Shown here: one piece after another, positions 35,035 to 46,285 of the stretch
Layout of the letters: each line of letters starts with the position of its first letter
Numbering within the stretch: the stretch's first letter is position 1
Assembly (NCBI GenBank): GCA_001972305.1
Contig: BDDD01002654.1
Coordinates: 372,001-436,000 of the forward strand
Direction: 5' to 3'
DNA length: 64,000 nt
Source of the DNA: Cephalotus follicularis
Taxonomy: Eukaryota > Streptophyta > Magnoliopsida > Oxalidales > Cephalotaceae
Program-made: the position numbers and the translations under genes
Notes under the pieces: generated by a model
Database searches by the model: none
Seen by the model: only the letters and a program-made list of their open reading frames with translations
Told to the model about the DNA's origin: nothing

Positions 35035-35225
35035 GATCCACAAGGGATATCGAAATCACAAAGGGATATCAAGATTACAAAGCATATCACAATCCATAAA
35101 GAACATCGAGTTCCCAAAGAAATATCGAGATCACAAAGGGATATCAAGATTACAAAGCATATCACAATCCATAAAGAACATCGAGTTCCCAAAGAAATAT
35201 CGAGATCACAAAGGGATATCGAGAT
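35035..35225. repeat. 75-bp tandem repeat, about 2.5 copies
   Basis: CAAAGGGATATCAAGATTAC, then AAAGCATATCACAATCC and CATCGAGTTCCCAAAGAAAT recur at 75-base spacing, nearly identical. Confidence 0.85.
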
Positions 35226-35693
35226 TCCACAAAAAGCTAACTCATAAAAAGGAATCAAGATAAACAAGTGTAAGCGAAATCCGAGAAGGAAATCTCGATA
35301 CTCAACAAATGGCTCCATAAAAAGAATGCTCAAACTCATCAAATGCAAGAAAGTCTCGATACTCAACAATTAGCTCCACAATATAAACATAAGTCAAGAA
35401 ATGATAACAAGATCCATAAAAGAAATCAAAACCATCTCAAAGCTCAAGAATCCAAGAAACAATCCCGCTGATCAAGTCAATACTCTACAATACGATAGAC
35501 TCGCAAAGAAACAACCGGGGATTCAACAAAGAAGTCCACTGAACAATATCATAATGAAGGCAACAATATCAAGCATCTGGATATCAAAGGTTAACGATAT
35601 AATCACAATTCAAATGACAGTATCAATATCCACAAAGTAATGTGCCCAAAGAATCATAACATATGAGAGGATGCTGGTACCAATCATCTCTGT

Positions 35694-35761
35694 CTCATAT
35701 CCCCGCCAAATCACATGGCGTCATATCATACCCCCGCCAAATCACATGGCGTCATATCATA
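35694..35761. repeat. 31-bp tandem repeat, two copies
   Basis: CCCCGCCAAATCACATGGCG followed by TCATATCATA occurs twice in tandem. Confidence 0.85.
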
Positions 35762-36718
35762 ACCGCTGCAGCAATAATACTAGGTAAGGCTACATGATGT
35801 AATCATCATCCATCATACACCGGTGTAGAGTGCCTACCTCTGCCTCGAACGAGGGGTCGGCATGATCAGTGCACGGACCCAACCATCGTTCGAAAAGAAA
35901 ACCCGCACGCCCACTCAACCTCAACCGAGGGACGCGTGCAAAATATATGCAACCAAATACAGTCCGATAGGAGGGTAATGGAGCAGCTCTGCTGCACTCA
36001 CACTCGGCATACCATCATAGACAATAGTATGCCGCAGATCCAGGTATGGAACCCGGGGGCAGTTTCCACATAACATCACATCATAGACCAATGGGCCTGC
36101 TATGTGGAGTTGAGCGTCAAACATATACCTCTCCATGGACCGATAATACATATGCATAATCCCGGTACCCAGCATCAGAATATAACATAGTATAACGATA
36201 TAACAAGACACGATATCACAAATGTGAGAAGGTGGTCACCCAGAACGTCGAGCATATACCGCTCGGAATCATATAACAGAAGACAACCGGGATACAAATC
36301 CCAACCAGTATCCCAATGAATCAACATATCGAATACGAGAATCAATACAAATCAACAATTCCGGCTCTCAATAGCCATCTCATGATAGAACAACAAGGGC
36401 ACATACCCAGCAACAAAACTCAAGCACGACGATACGAATATAGAATGAGTATAACAGTAGCAACAAAAACAATATATGTCCGCAGGAGCCAATGCGAATA
36501 CGACATCGCGAAGTGAAATGAATATACGACCACAAGGTCTCATATCAATGAGAACACTCAATCAGACTACCAACAGAGGGCTCAAAGCAAACGATTAAGG
36601 AACTGATTCCAATTCGACTCTCAACAGGTCATATTACGCCGGTCCGACACCTCTCCCGCCCTCTGCATCTCTCTCCCGATCTCTCTCTCTCTCTGTGCAA
36701 CTCTCTCTCGCTCTCTTC

Positions 36719-36785
36719 ATTCTCGGGCGCATAGCGCCCGAGTCTTGTCTTTTCTTTTTATTTAAGGCGCCTTCTAGCGCCTTCT
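36719..36785. repeat. GC-rich hairpins near the LTR start
   Basis: CTCGGGCGC and GCGCCCGAG are separated by three bases (36721-36741), a perfect 9-bp stem. AAGGCGCC, then AGCGCC, follow at 36764-36783. They lie close to the likely transcription start on the minus strand. Confidence 0.7.
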
Positions 36786-36927
36786 GCAGATCCCCACATT
36801 TTTTTTATTATAATAATTATTATATATATATACATGTAATAAACGAAATTACTAAATGCCGATCACCAAATTTGCACGCTCACGTGTTTTGAAAATTATT
36901 ATCGATAAAGTGACACGGGGTGTCACA

Positions 36928-37423
36928 CCGTAGGTTTCTGATGTTCAGCCTTCACTCGCTGACAGGTCAAACATCTTGCTACATATTCAGCAATTTCCCG
37001 TTTCATACCACTCCACCAGTAGTTCTTTTTCAGGTCGTGACACATCTTGGAACTCCCTGGGTGAACACTGTATCTCGATTTATGAGCTTGTTGCAGTAGC
37101 TCATTTTTTATGTTCTCGTCATCCGGAACACATATCCTCCCTCAGAACCTCAATATGCCATCTGTATGAATGGAGAACTCAAAATCAGAGTCTAGGTTCT
37201 CACGGATACTCCACAATTCAGCATCACTATAATGAGCAGTCAGGATACGCTCCAGAAGTTCCGGTTGTGCTCTCAGACTTGCCACAATAACTCCTCGGGA
37301 AACCATGAACGGATTCCATCTCTGAAATTCCTCCAATAGCTTCCACTGTGAAACCATTGCTCCACCAATCATTGCCTTGCGACTCAGCGCATCAGCCACT
37401 ACATTCGCCTTCCCCGGGTGGTA
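36928..37423 (-). pseudogene. Tekay integrase N-terminus and RNase H-integrase linker
   Basis: The minus strand gives VADALSRKA at the linker, a 85-codon open piece (37399-37142), then after a stop the integrase zinc-binding region: YSVHPGSSKMCHDLKKNYWW and CLTCQRVKAEHQKP, with His/His and Cys/Cys ligands readable. The gene is cut here by the 3.5-kb LTR. Confidence 0.85.
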
Positions 37424-37816
37424 TTAAATATTGCAGTTGTAGTCATTAAAGAATTCCACCCATCGCCTTTGTCTCATGTTGAGCTCCTTTTGGGGAAACA
37501 AATACTTCAAACTCTTATGGTCAGTAAAGATCTCAAACTGAGCACCATAGAGGTAGTGCCTCCATTTCTGCAAAGCAAACACTATGCCTGCCAACTCAAG
37601 ATCGTGTACGTGATAGTTTTCCTCGTACGGCTTCAACTTCCTTGATGCGTATGCAATTACCCTACCATGTTGCATAAGAACGCATCCCAATCCTTTCCTA
37701 GAAGCATCTGTATAGACTGTAAAACCCTCATTACCCTTCGGTAATGCCAACACTGGAGCCAAAATCAACCGACTCATCAACTCCTGGAAACTTGCCTCAC
37801 AAGAATCATCCCACAC
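37424..37816 (-). pseudogene. Tekay RNase H
   Basis: 130 codons: [18 protein letters not shown] (Asp), [20 protein letters not shown] (Glu) and [14 protein letters not shown] (Asp) form the usual Ty3 RNase H active site. The frame ends at a stop just before the conserved YHPGKANVVADALSR phrase. Confidence 0.9.
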
Positions 37817-37819
37817 AAA

Positions 37820-38764
37820 ACTGGACTTCTCCTAAGTCAACTGTGTCAGTGGTGTAGCCAGATTTGAAAATCCCCTGATGAATCTTCGGTAATAGCCAGC
37901 CAATCCCAAGAAACTACGAACCTCCGTAACGTTCCTCGGTTGGGGCCAATCCATAATACTCTCTATCTTTGAAGGATCCACTGACAATACTTCACTCGAC
38001 ACAATGTGACCTAGGAAAGTCATATGATCCAGCCAAAATTCACACTTGCTGAATTTGGCGTACAACTGTTCCTTTCGCAGTGTCTGCACTACAATCCGCA
38101 AATGTTACATGTGTTCCTCAATGCTCTTTGAGTAGATCAGAATGTCATCTAAAAATATAACGATGAACTGATCAAGATAGGGTTGGAACACTCTGTTCAT
38201 CAAACACATGAAGGCTGCATGAGCATTAGTCAAACCAAACGGCAGTATCAGAAATTCGTAGTGCCCATATCTGGTTCGAAATGTGGTTTTCTCCACATCA
38301 CCCTCTCTGATCCTCAACTGATGATAACCTGTTCTTAGGTCAAGTTTGGAGAATACAGTTGAGCCTTGCAATTGGTCGAACAACTCCTCAATATGTGGCA
38401 GAGGATATTTGTTCTTTACCATCACTTGATTTAGCAGTCTGTAGTCGATGCATAGCCGCATCGATCCATCCTTCTTTTTCACAAACAGTACCAGTGCTCC
38501 CCACGGTGATACACTCGGTCTGATAAAGCCCCTGTCAAGATAGTCCTGCAATTGAACTTTCAACTCCTTCAGTTCAGCAGGAGCCATTCGGTACGGTGCT
38601 CGGGATATAGGAGCAGTTCCAGGCAACAGTTCAAGACTGAACTCCATATCCCTCTCTGGTGGCAACGAAGTGAGTTCATCTGGAAACACATCAGGAAAAT
38701 CACATACAATAGGCACTTGTTCAATACTGGGCGTACCTTTCGTATGATCAATCACATACGCCAA
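37820..38764 (-). pseudogene. Tekay reverse transcriptase
   Basis: 38764-38105 contains [75 protein letters not shown] (first Asp) and [10 protein letters not shown] (second and third Asp). A stop follows EEHM. 38101-37832 continues with [20 protein letters not shown] and [12 protein letters not shown], again ending in a stop. Motifs are canonical; only nonsense mutations break the frame. Confidence 0.95.
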
Positions 38765-38854
38765 ATAGCCCTCGCATCCTTGCTTGAGATACTTCTGTGC
38801 TCGAGTATATGAAATGATCGGAGCAGTAACATTCTTCTCCCCGATAAACTTGCA

Positions 38855-40417
38855 CTAAGTCCCATCATGTAAATATAATGTCATCATCTTGTTGTAGCAA
38901 TCAACACAAGCATGATGAGCATACAGCCAATCCATCCCCAGGATTACATCAAAATCTCGGATAGGTAACACTACCAGGCCAGCAGATAATTCAATCCCAG
39001 CTATCACGATCTCACAATTTTTCAGAATAGTATCAGATAGAAGACAAGTCCCCGTAGGAGTACTCACCTCCAAAACATATGGTAGTCTAGAAGTAATGCC
39101 ATGCAAATTGCGAGCAAATTCAGATGCAATGAATGAATGCGTCGCACCAGGGTCAATCAACACATGAGCTAATATGCCAGATATGTAAATAGTACCTCCC
39201 ACAATAGTAGTAGATTCTGGCACATCATCTTTAGATAAGGTGTAGACCCTACATTTCACAATCCCTTTTCCGGTGTCTCTTCGCGGTTGAGCCACCGCAA
39301 CACTACCACTAGCACCAGCATTTCCTTGTTGGCCGCGTGCTTGATCCCTCGTCATCGGGCAATTAATCACTATGTGATCTTGTGAACCACACCTCAAGCA
39401 CTTTCCGTTCTTCTTCCAGCATTCAGTCTCATCATGATTAGGACGACCGCAAAAAGTACATCCACCTGTATTCTGTTGACTGTTTCGGCTAGGTGTCCTT
39501 GATCGTGTGCGTCGAGAACCTCCTTGGCCTCTGTTGTCAGATCTGGTTGACTTAGCAGGATTATTGCTTCCCTGCCCCCGTAACTGTGTGGCCCTCGATG
39601 GAATAACTCGAGACCGTTCTGCTCTCTTTTCATTAGCATCCGCTTCAAGAATCATTGCTCTTTCAGCAACATCAACAAAAGTGGTTAGCTGCAACATCAA
39701 TAGTTTAGATCTGATGCCAGGTCGAAGGCCTTTCAGGAACCTCCGGATCATCCGTGACTCACCCTCCACAAGATAAGGTGTATGCCTTGCTAGCTCCACG
39801 AATCTAGTCTGGTACTGAGCTACCGTCATGTCTCCTTGACGTAACTCCATCAATTTTGTCTCCCATCGGTCATGCTCAATCTGTGGAACATATGTATCAA
39901 GAAACTCGGACTGGAATCTGTCCCAAGTCCTGTCAAGTCCACGGGCTTCCCATTTCGCTTCAGTCCTTTCCCAATAGTAAGTAGCTTTGCCCCACAAGCG
40001 GTATATAGAAAAACTGAGTTTCTGATCATCGGTACATTCTAGGGCAGAAAATATCTTTTCCAGATCTCCAATCCACTGCTCGGCTGCAGTAGTATTTAGT
40101 TCACCATTGAAAGTCAGAGGATTCTGTCTCATGAACCGCTCCAGATCTCGGCCAAATCCACCGGCTTGGCAAGCGTCAGGTGCTTGTTGATAGGTACGGT
40201 TAGCCTCGTACATTTGCCGAATCTGTTCCATGTTGGCCGCGTTCGCTTGCATCTGCTGTTGAAAGAGATTAGCCATGCGGTCAAAGTGACTCCTCTCATC
40301 ATATACTGGAGGAACATTAACTCCTTCATTCATTGCCGGGTTATTTTCAGGTACCGGCGGTGTGTTGACACCTTCGTCGGCTCTACGCCTTCCCCTTCTT
40401 GCTCTTCGGAGATCCAT
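38855..40417 (-). CDS. Tekay gag-protease ORF
   Basis: 520 codons open from MDLRRARRGRRRADEG to a TAG. The retrotransposon gag domain (about residues 95-260) includes NPLTFNGELNTTAAEQWI, MTVAQYQTRFVELARHTPYL and MIRRFLKGLRPGIRSKLL. Two zinc knuckles follow (CTFCGRPNHDETEC and CLRCGSQDHIVINC). The protease contains HVLIDPGATHSFI, where Pro replaces the usual Ser of D-S-G, and VILGMDWLYAHHACVDC. The stop falls just before the expected link to the polymerase, so gag-protease is the one near-intact product of this element. The start codon is the first ATG after the primer site. Confidence 0.85.
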   Translation of the reverse strand: MDLRRARRGRRRADEGVNTPPVPENNPAMNEGVNVPPVYDERSHFDRMANLFQQQMQANAANMEQIRQMYEANRTYQQAPDACQAGGFGRDLERFMRQNPLTFNGELNTTAAEQWIGDLEKIFSALECTDDQKLSFSIYRLWGKATYYWERTEAKWEARGLDRTWDRFQSEFLDTYVPQIEHDRWETKLMELRQGDMTVAQYQTRFVELARHTPYLVEGESRMIRRFLKGLRPGIRSKLLMLQLTTFVDVAERAMILEADANEKRAERSRVIPSRATQLRGQGSNNPAKSTRSDNRGQGGSRRTRSRTPSRNSQQNTGGCTFCGRPNHDETECWKKNGKCLRCGSQDHIVINCPMTRDQARGQQGNAGASGSVAVAQPRRDTGKGIVKCRVYTLSKDDVPESTTIVGGTIYISGILAHVLIDPGATHSFIASEFARNLHGITSRLPYVLEVSTPTGTCLLSDTILKNCEIVIAGIELSAGLVVLPIRDFDVILGMDWLYAHHACVDCYNKMMTLYLHDGT

Positions 40418-40506
40418 TCAGTTTCCTAAATGGAATGACATAATCATTAGGAAATAATTCACTTAATTTTCAAAAAACTTATTCCAGCATAGCATATATG
40501 GAATAT

Positions 40507-40518
40507 GCTCTGATACCA
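40507..40518 (-). promoter_or_regulatory. Tekay primer-binding site (tRNA-iMet)
   Basis: Minus strand TGGTATCAGAGC, complementary to the 3' end of initiator methionyl-tRNA, four bases from the LTR end. Confidence 0.9.
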
Positions 40519-40522
40519 TGCT

Positions 40523-43119
40523 TGTCACACCCCGTTATTTCGATTTACGTTAAGACAAACATATGTGGTGATATCAGTAATTAAATACATTCCAGCATTC
40601 ATATAACAATTCATATACAATATGAGGAAGCATTCAATAAGCTGGAATATAAAACATAAGTCATTCGCACGCAGCCCATACTACGTGCAGGTACAAGACA
40701 AATAAAATTATCCTTACATAAGGCAGTACAACAGTAACGGGGTATGAACCGTTCGATACAAAATAGAGTACATCATTATTAAGTAAATAAAAACCGTAAG
40801 ATAAATAACAGAAGCTCTCCAAGCTTCAGCAGCGATCTCCAAACGTCTTCGCTTAATCTGAAATTGTAGGGGTTAGCCGTTGTCCTCACTTGGCTAAGTA
40901 GGAAGATAATGCATGCTAAGAAATATATGGATGCAACATGTATGACAATTTATCTCGAAAATAACATTTAATGTGCCAATATATCAGAAAACATGCCAAG
41001 TGGCCATAGACAGTAGATATGCAAGGATACTGCACAAGGGTACAATCAATCAGTCCAGTGGTTGTTCAAAGACCAGTATTGGGCTCAAGACGTCGCTAAC
41101 CCCTAGCCTACGTCGAGCCACCTAGCTATCACCCCAACTTCGCTGATGATAGGAGGCAAACAGTACTACCGACATTTAGCGGGTAGCTAACAATCAATTT
41201 CTGTGATGCAGATCAGTTTGGGTAATCTCTAGCCAACTCCTGGCACCTAGGATCCCCACCATAGCCAGTGACATCTGCCATCACTTGACTAACGGAAATA
41301 AGCATAGACAATCAATTCAATCAGTGCAATTCAATATAATATTACATATATGTATAATATGCAATATGAAAATTGTTTTCTTTAGAAACATTTACAATTC
41401 AGTGATCGTAGATCTTATAAGAGGAAAACGATATCAGTACAGTAGTGGTTTCCAATTTGGAAACAAAACAGTAGGTACCTCACATAGGAGGAAAATCAGT
41501 AGTTCCTTTTAAACAGTAGTTTTCATTTTGAAAGTGATAATTTAACCATGAATTGTGCATATAGTACATAATTCGTTTAAACGTTGAAATATAAGTGGTA
41601 GTAGTGTTAAATAACACCAAAATAGTATGTACTAATTATCAGTAGCATTATACAATAACAATATTTCCAAAACAGTAGCAATTCAATCAATATTATGCAA
41701 TTTTACCCAGGATAGTCGACTGCTCTAAAAAACAGTCGGCTGTTTTGGTTGAGAAGTCGACTGCTTCGCCTCAACAGTCGACTGGATAGGTTGAGTAGTC
41801 GACTATCATGAAGAACAGTCGACTGCCCCTGCCCAGAAATGCAGGCAGTAGCAGATGATGCAGTTCAATGTTCAATTTCTAATGCCAATCAATCAATGCA
41901 TCATACAGAAAATAAACATACATGATGTGCACAATATATCTTCCATAAACATGTCATTACCCCTACCTCAATAGCTTATCCCAAGATCAATTGGAATGAT
42001 CTTTTTCTTTGAGTTTCCAAGTCTCTTTCACCAATCACTTCTTTAATTCCAGTAGTTTTCAGTCTATATTTGCATTTGCGACAGGAGATATATACATGAA
42101 ATCAGTATGTATATATACTAGTCAATTACTATAATCATTATCTGGTTAAATCAAGGATTACTAGAACTTCTAAGTCTCTAATCCCATTTAAAACACCTTC
42201 CCATATTCCAAATAACTTACTCAATCCATCTACTGATTTGCATGTTCAACAGTAGGTATACTTAAGGGGAATCAGTAAGTTTATAATAACTAATAAACAA
42301 CTATAATTCGAGTTAAAGTTACTTAAACTCTCAAAGCTCCATATTCATATTCTTCTCCCTCTCATTACCATTTCTAAATCAATTCAAGAATCTATTATCT
42401 TTAATCATGTTAACATAAGGTATTCAACATTCTTCTAGATACATTATCATCACATGGCAGTGAGCTCGAATTTAGAACTTACCAATAGTCCAAAGCTTCC
42501 AAGTCCTCCTTTGAGCTCTCTAAATCATCCAATGCAAGCTTTCAATAATCTTTAGCAACCCTCTCTTCACTCAGTGTTTTCTAACACTCATTTCACAATT
42601 CAACAGCTGATATAAAGTCTCAAAGACTTTTGAATTCGTCAGATTCCTTTTCTAAGTCACATGCACTCCTTTTTCTTTCTTCTTTCCATCACATGCATCC
42701 CTCTCCTCACCTTTCTCTCATTACTTTTCAGTTTGTAGGTTGTAGGTCTACAGAGAACATGCAAGCATTCACTTTGCATGTTGTGGCAGGTGGTGGCACG
42801 CATGTGCCATACCTACACCTGTCATTCTTGTCTCTGCACATGCCAGAAGTCTGTCCTGTACAAATCCAGTCGACTGTCTTCCCCTGGCAGTCGACTGCCC
42901 ACCACACGCATCAGACAGTCGACTGTTGCCCTGTGACAGTCGGCTGTTTGAGCTGGTTTAGGGTTTCTTAAGTTTAATACTTCACCAATAGTACATCCAT
43001 TCATCCCAATCAATTACCAATCACAGAAAATTATATAATTGGACAAACAATTCAATTAAAATGTCCATTTATTTTAAAAATGGAAACAATATACATTAAT
43101 TGAATTTGCGGTTATTACA
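40523..43119 (-). repeat. Tekay 5' LTR (2597 bp)
   Basis: Near-identical partner of 29675-32278, with the same two clusters of CAGTCGACTG-type palindromes (41705-41835 and 42865-42955). Some motif copies are perfect here and mutated in the other LTR. Confidence 0.95.
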
Positions 43120-43913
43120 CTAAATATACCTATAAGAACCATTTAAGTTTTCAAATTTCCACAAACTTAATGGTAACAATAGACTAAGATCAGATCACAT
43201 ACCTCTCGGTTGTGGCATTTTTGGTTCGCTCGGGTAAACTATTCATCGATTTGTACATGTCACACACCTCTACGTTTTTGGATGGTTTGATTTGATAAAG
43301 GCTAATGGTGGGTTTGAGGAGGGGAGGAGAGGAGAGGAGAGGAGAGGAGATGAGATCGTCGTTGATTAATAGGGCCGCCGTTGAATAGCTGGAGTGAGAG
43401 AGTGAGAGAGGAAAGCTAGAGTGTCGAGGAGATGTCTCTGTTGCGCCGTTGAGAATGAAAAGAAAGGAGAGGAGAGGTCTCTTTGTCACACCATTGTCGT
43501 TAAGAGGGAGAGAGTGGAGAGGAGATGTTTAGTTAGGGATAGGTTTCAATTGGAATTGGGAATCGATGGATAAGGGCGAATGGGTACCATAATGGGCTTC
43601 ATAGTTTAGAGTTAGTTTGCATAAAGAGGTTGCATCGTTCAATGGCCTATTAAAATTTTGTAATGTGGTGTAGTTTGTAGGCCTATTGATTGGGCTTTCT
43701 GGAGGGCTAGGCAGTATAATAGATTTTATAAATATGTAAAATTACGGTTATTTGGATTACACAATTTAACAAATCGTAACTGAACCGTAATTTATATTTT
43801 ATCCAAAATTTTCAATCCGAATAATCAAATTATCCGAATTATCCAACCCAAAAAAAATATCAGTGCGATTCGGTTCGAATTTTCGAGTTTTGGATAATTT
43901 TGCACACCCTTAA

Positions 43914-44038
43914 TTTAATTATTAATAATAAATTTCACTTTGACATCATGTCCTTGTTTTCTTTTATACAAAAACAAATAGTAAAATTTAATTAATTATG
44001 AGATTCAGTAAATATTTATATGGCACCATCAATCACAA
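43914..44038. repeat. Long direct repeat R, right copy
   Basis: Direct-orientation match to 28667-28793, beginning directly at the hAT-like right edge. Confidence 0.75.
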
Positions 44039-44584
44039 CGTATTATAAAATGACCTTAGTATTTCTTATGAACATGTTATAGAATGTCTAATGCATGAGA
44101 TTTTAGAAGTTAACAATAATAATATACATACAAAAAAATTCCAATAAAAAAGACATAAATCAAATAACCATTGTTCGTGGGTATTGTGTTGATCGAATCA
44201 ACACTAAACAACAAATAGACGAATGTGACATAAAGTCAAACATAAGCTAGCTATAATCTTTGTGGATATTGTGTTGATCGTAGTATATTAAATAAATATT
44301 TGTGAATGTGAAAAATAAGGTTAACATGATTTTTCTGCCAGTGAGTGGAAACAAGTTTCGAGATACTTATAATCTCAACAATAAATGAACATAGGATCCA
44401 TTTACATTAAGGAGATGGATCTAGAAAAAAATATTAAGAGGATAAAAGTATAGGGGGAATAAAACTAAAATAAAATAAAATTTTGAGTTAAAATAAAGGA
44501 AAAAATATTTTATCGATTGATGGGGGGTTGGGCTTCAAAAAAAAAAAAAATATGCGCAATCATTGAAGGAAAACTAAATTACCT
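44039..44584. other. Unassigned AT-rich sequence
   Basis: No gene or repeat recognised. TGTGTTGATCG occurs twice (44180-44280). Confidence 0.4.
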
Positions 44585-44864
44585 TTGATTTTAGGAAAAA
44601 GTATAATTTAGTCACTGATATTTGGTGTCAGAGACACTTTAGTCTCTCTATTATGACAAATGACATGTGAGTCTCTGACCATGATCGTTGAGTGGACTCA
44701 TTAGTCTCTCCGTCTGTTGATCATTGTGACGACCCGAATTCCCTTTTTGTATTGTTCATGCATACTTTGCACCGTATTGTACTGTATTGAACTGTATCGA
44801 ACTGTATTGTATTGTACTGGCTTGAAATAAGTATATACATATTGGTTATGGTATGGAACGTATG

Positions 44865-45379
44865 TGTAACGACCCGGCCCAATCTTGTGAGGTATTGTCC
44901 GCTTTGGGTTCAATTTTTACTGTTTGATGATTATGTACAGATACTATCGTTCTTTGGCTATCTTAATCTGAATTTATTGAAACAATTTAGTTTCACTTTA
45001 TGATAAATGTACGAATATTTCTTGTTATATTCTAATGGTGTTGAAATAGATTTTTTTTTTCGTTTTTGGATATTTGAATTTATTTGAATAAAATCTGTTT
45101 TATTAATAAGTTAAATATTACTGATTTTATAATTTAAGCATGACTTTCACTATTAAAAGTATGTTAAAAGGGTATGACTTTCACCCTGTAACGACCCTGC
45201 CCAATCTTGTGAGGTATTGTCCACTTTGGGTTCAAGAGGTGGCCCCCGTGTCCCATACGTGGCACTTTGCCCCTCACGGTTTTGTCCTCAAAAGGCGCCT
45301 CACAAGTTTGAGAAGGGTTTTCACATATATACCAAGGATCTCCCCAGTACACTTCCGATGTGGGATGCGGGTCATGACA
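44865..45379 (+). mobile_element. TRIM (miniature LTR retroelement) nested in the solo LTR
   Basis: Two direct copies of TGTAACGACCC(G/T)GCCCAA, TCTTGTGAGGTATTGTCC and CTTTGGGTTCAA, at 44865 and 45187. The right copy is a full 193-bp terminal repeat ending GGGTCATGACA; the left is truncated after about 50 bp. The whole is flanked by perfect GTATG duplications (44860-44864 and 45380-45384). It has no coding capacity. The terminal-repeat sequence, with CCTCACGGTTTTGTCCT and GATGTGGGATGCGGG, is of a type widespread in plants. Confidence 0.75.
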
Positions 45380-45434
45380 GTATGCATGTATAGTCGGGAT
45401 TTTGGACTGAGTATCAGAGAGATGGTGAATTGAC

Positions 45435-45442
45435 TATATAAG
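45435..45442 (+). promoter_or_regulatory. Solo LTR TATA box
   Basis: TATATAAG, followed by CT-rich leader sequence. Confidence 0.5.
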
Positions 45443-45949
45443 TCAATTTCTCACCATTTTCTCTCATTTTTCCACTCCATCTTCCTCTCTCTCTGCACTT
45501 GTCTTCTCTCCCTAGCTGAGTAATCTCCAATGCAGCTCCGGATTGGCCTTCTCCATCAACAAAGATAGCATTCGCAAGTTGTAGCATACCAATTGAACAA
45601 GAAAAGAGAGTGGGCTCTTAGAAATCTCCGGATTTGATTGATTGTTTGTTCAACCGTTAAAGCCGCTATAATAGGTAGGACTTCTTACTTGAATTGCATA
45701 GAGCTTGTATGGATTGATTGATTGAATTGTATGATTAAATGAGTGTAGTGAGTGAAATTGTAGGTTTAGGGTTTTTATTAAATCCTTAGCCAAATTGATA
45801 TAGAAAATGATAGAAATTGTAAATTGAAGGTAGTAACTTGTTTTACTAACCTTAAATGATTGATTTTAACACTTGGTTTTCAAAGAATGGGTTTTAATGG
45901 GTTTTTACCCTGAGATTTGGCTATTTTTCTGTATAAAATCGACCATGCC

Positions 45950-46285
45950 CAGCAAAGACATCGATCCCCAGCCCATGGACATCGATGTCTTTTGCTTGAA
46001 ATGCAGCATCGTTGGTTTTTGCAGCAAAGACATCGACGTCTTTGCCCAGGATTTCTCTTCTTTGAAAAAGACATCGATGTTGAACATCGATGCGTATTTC
46101 CAGGCCATTTTTGATGAAACGCATCGATGCCTTTATTCGAGGACATCAACGTTCTTAAGCCAGATCTCTATACAAATAAAGAAAGACATCGATGTCTTTC
46201 AAAGACATCGATGGCCTTCTACAATTTTAAAGAAATGCCCTGAAACGCATCGATGTCTTTCGCCAAAGACATCGACGCCTACAGT
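45950..46285 (+). repeat. Cluster of AAAGACATCGATGTCTTT-like palindromes
   Basis: About a dozen full or partial copies in 335 bp, some perfect 18-bp palindromes (46187-46208 region). The ORFs overlapping this on both strands are a consequence of the repeats. Confidence 0.85.

Larger units (their letters stand above)
33424..36927 (-). mobile_element. Nested solo/chimeric LTR inside the Tekay integrase
   Basis: It splits the integrase between the AEHQKP and LLQSLPVVEW motifs. Ends are TGTCACACCCG and GGGGTGTCACA, flanked by CCGCA (33419-33423) and CCGTA (36928-36932), a 5-bp duplication with one C/T difference. There are no retroelement genes inside. The first 600 bases recur at 34319-34925, starting with the same TGTCACACCCGTTCCC. 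From 34319 to the right end is 2609 bp, the normal length of the neighbouring LTR family, so this may be two LTR copies fused by recombination. Confidence 0.85.
29675..43119 (-). mobile_element. Tekay-type chromovirus (Ty3/gypsy), full length with nested insertion
   Basis: The two LTRs (29675-32278 and 40523-43119) have TG...CA ends and are flanked by a perfect CTAAA duplication (29670-29674, 43120-43124). On the minus strand: primer site for initiator tRNA-Met, gag with zinc knuckles, protease, polymerase, RNase H, integrase with a C-terminal chromodomain-like tail, and a polypurine tract. At least five in-frame stops and a 3.5-kb LTR insertion in the integrase make it inactive. The element without the insertion is about 9.9 kb. 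LTRs differ by a few percent by eye. Confidence 0.95.
28794..43913. mobile_element. hAT-like remnant hosting the Tekay element
   Basis: The right edge, read inward, begins TAAGGGTGTGCAAAATTATCC and is followed by Gly/Pro-poor, CGGTTCGAATTTTCGAG-type sequence. The left edge begins TTAGGGATATTTATTAGGAT, followed by CTGTTCGCTTTTTCGGGTTT. TAGGG-type ends with CGG/CGAA-rich subterminal sequence are common in plant hAT elements. Flanks inside are 28.8-29.67 and 43.12-43.9 kb; a GGAGA-rich leader and a short exon-like minus-strand stretch ending in GAGAGGTATGTG lie near 43195-43350. No transposase domain was recognised, and no 8-bp duplication was found. Confidence 0.35.

Noticed and set aside
44865-45379. 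Cassandra-type TRIM with 5S rRNA-like LTR
   Set aside because: The TRIM terminal repeat lacks any 5S rRNA-like segment.
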